Made by a program: the position numbers and the translations under genes. The notes under the pieces were generated by a model that searched no databases, had not been told where the DNA came from, and was given only the letters and a program-made list of their open reading frames with translations. This document shows, piece by piece, positions 4,498-5,465 of a stretch of DNA of 5,465 nucleotides (positions are counted from its first letter, which is position 1; every line of letters starts with the position of its first letter). Origin of the DNA: Spirochaetales bacterium (GTDB lineage Bacteria > Spirochaetota > Spirochaetia > SZUA-6 > DRHE01). The DNA lies in contig JAFGFV010000420.1 of assembly GCA_016930895.1 (NCBI GenBank), positions 1-5,465 of the forward strand. The letters run 5' to 3'.

Positions 4498-5465
4498 ATG
4501 AAGGGAAGCCCGTCCGTGGCATGCCTGCTTCTCCTGCTCATCGCCGGTCCTCCCTCTGTGAGTGCACCCTATTCTGCGTCAACCGGAGCGACCGCGCGGG
4601 CGTTTATAGCGTACGGCGAGCTCTTGGAGGCGGATCTGGTCTCCACGGAGCTGTCGCGTCTGGGCTCCTTCGACCCCGCCGCCTGGACGGTGAGCCGGGA
4701 CGGGCAAGGACTGTATTGGGCGCGCTGCGCCCCCAGGGTGCTCGGAGCTCTCGATGCCGATACGGGCCGGATTGAGGCCCGGATTCCCCTCCCCTACCGG
4801 GTCTACAACCACGTGATGGCCGCCGGAGGGCTCCTGTACGTGAGCCATCACACCCTCACCGCCCAGGGCTTCACGGTTTCCGTCGTCGACCCGGGAGCGA
4901 GGCGGCTGGTGGGGGAAATCCGCGGGATCTCGGGCCTGAGGACGGGCCTGGCCGCCGCCGGTGATGCGGTCTTCATGACCACCGTGGACGTGGCCAGCCC
5001 CGCATCCCTGCACCTCTTTCGCATCGACACGGTTACGAACCAGCTCACGGAGCTTCGCCGGGCCCAAGCGGCGGGCTCGCGCTGGCTCCTGGCCGGGCAG
5101 GGCGAGACCCTTCTGCTGGCCGCAAGCGCGTCCGCGGCAAACGGCGAAGAGGCGTCGCTGGAGCTCCTGGACCCGGGCAGCGGCCGCACCCTGCGCGCGC
5201 AGGCGGCGGCAGTGCTCGCCCCGGGGGCGGGCCTCCTCGGGGAGCCCCTGGTCGGCGCGGAGGAGATCCTCGTCCCGATCCAGGACAGTCAGGGCCGCTG
5301 GACCCTTCTGTGTCTGGACCCGGACACTCTCACGCGGCGGGACCTCCTGCCGCTTTCCTATTCGGTACAGCGTATCGTCGGCAAACATGGCTCGATGCTC
5401 GCCTACCTGGACGGCCCGGAGCCTGCCTTCGGGCCCGGGATGAGCCTGCATTTCTACGATCTCGA
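4498..5465 (+). CDS. Uncharacterised secreted beta-propeller-like protein (3' end beyond the window)
   Basis: An uninterrupted frame runs from ATG 4498 to the right edge, 322 codons without a stop. Residues 1-23 are a signal peptide: MKGSPSVAC, LLLLLIAG, and PPSVSA with cleavage near 23 or 27. The mature part shows a repeat ending in hydrophobic-x-hydrophobic-D-x-x-(T/G)-x-x-hydrophobic: ALDADTGRIEARI (84-96), VVDPGARRLVGEI (129-141), FRIDTVTNQLTEL (174-186), ELLDPGSGRTL (222-232), LCLDPDTLTRRDL (271-283) and HFYDL at the edge. The conserved Asp residues (86, 131, 177, 225, 274, 321) are 45-49 apart, as expected for propeller blades of about 47 residues. The protein is therefore read as a periplasmic or extracellular propeller; ligand and role are unknown. 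No YVTN, NHL or WD signature is clear. The ribosome binding site is ambiguous: GAGGTG abuts the ATG and AAGGA lies 14 nt upstream. It is divergent from the phosphoribosyltransferase gene and probably unrelated to it. Confidence 0.75.
   Translation, partial: MKGSPSVACLLLLLIAGPPSVSAPYSASTGATARAFIAYGELLEADLVSTELSRLGSFDPAAWTVSRDGQGLYWARCAPRVLGALDADTGRIEARIPLPYRVYNHVMAAGGLLYVSHHTLTAQGFTVSVVDPGARRLVGEIRGISGLRTGLAAAGDAVFMTTVDVASPASLHLFRIDTVTNQLTELRRAQAAGSRWLLAGQGETLLLAASASAANGEEASLELLDPGSGRTLRAQAAAVLAPGAGLLGEPLVGAEEILVPIQDSQGRWTLLCLDPDTLTRRDLLPLSYSVQRIVGKHGSMLAYLDGPEPAFGPGMSLHFYDL

Noticed and set aside
4516..4530. Lipobox around S-V-A-C near the N-terminus of the propeller protein
   Set aside because: The Cys at residue 9 precedes the hydrophobic core instead of following it, so it cannot be a lipoprotein cleavage site.

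Overview
The window is about two-thirds G+C and densely coded. Signal peptides, a TolC-type outer-membrane protein and an SfsA-DUF123 fusion point to a Gram-negative bacterium. A deltaproteobacterial (Desulfobacterota/Desulfuromonadia-like) host would fit, but that is inference from gene content, not proof. I see no tRNA, rRNA, CRISPR array, insertion sequence or phage gene.

Layout. (1) Positions 1-763, minus strand: a TetR/AcrR-family repressor gene followed, with an ATGA stop/start overlap, by the first 47 codons of a TolC-like outer-membrane efflux protein that leaves the window. A promoter and an 18-bp palindromic operator lie just upstream of the repressor, so this looks like the head of a self-regulated export operon. 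(2) Positions 764-1109 are non-coding and carry that promoter and operator, an unexplained 24-bp near-perfect palindrome and a weak plus-strand promoter. (3) Positions 1110-3770, plus strand: a 96-residue PII-like protein, a PfkB-family sugar kinase best read as a 2-keto-3-deoxygluconate kinase, and an SfsA protein fused to a DUF123 (GIY-YIG-like) domain. The gaps are 26 and 55 nt, so co-transcription is plausible. (4) Positions 3746-4372, minus strand: a purine phosphoribosyltransferase that resembles yeast Hpt1/Xpt1. Its 3' end overlaps the SfsA gene tail-to-tail by 25 bp, and its promoter lies so close to the ATG that the mRNA may be leaderless. (5) Positions 4498-5465, plus strand, cut by the window edge: a secreted protein of unknown function with a repeat of about 47 residues, read as a beta-propeller.

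How they may work together: the left block is envelope export under local drug-type repression. The middle block mixes a possible nucleotide or metabolite sensor, sugar-acid catabolism and the enigmatic SfsA. The right block is purine salvage beside an unrelated exported propeller. No single new system is evident. The points most worth a second look are the two-nuclease-fold SfsA-DUF123 fusion, the divergent PII-like protein facing an efflux operon, the orphan 24-bp palindrome and the uncharacterised propeller.
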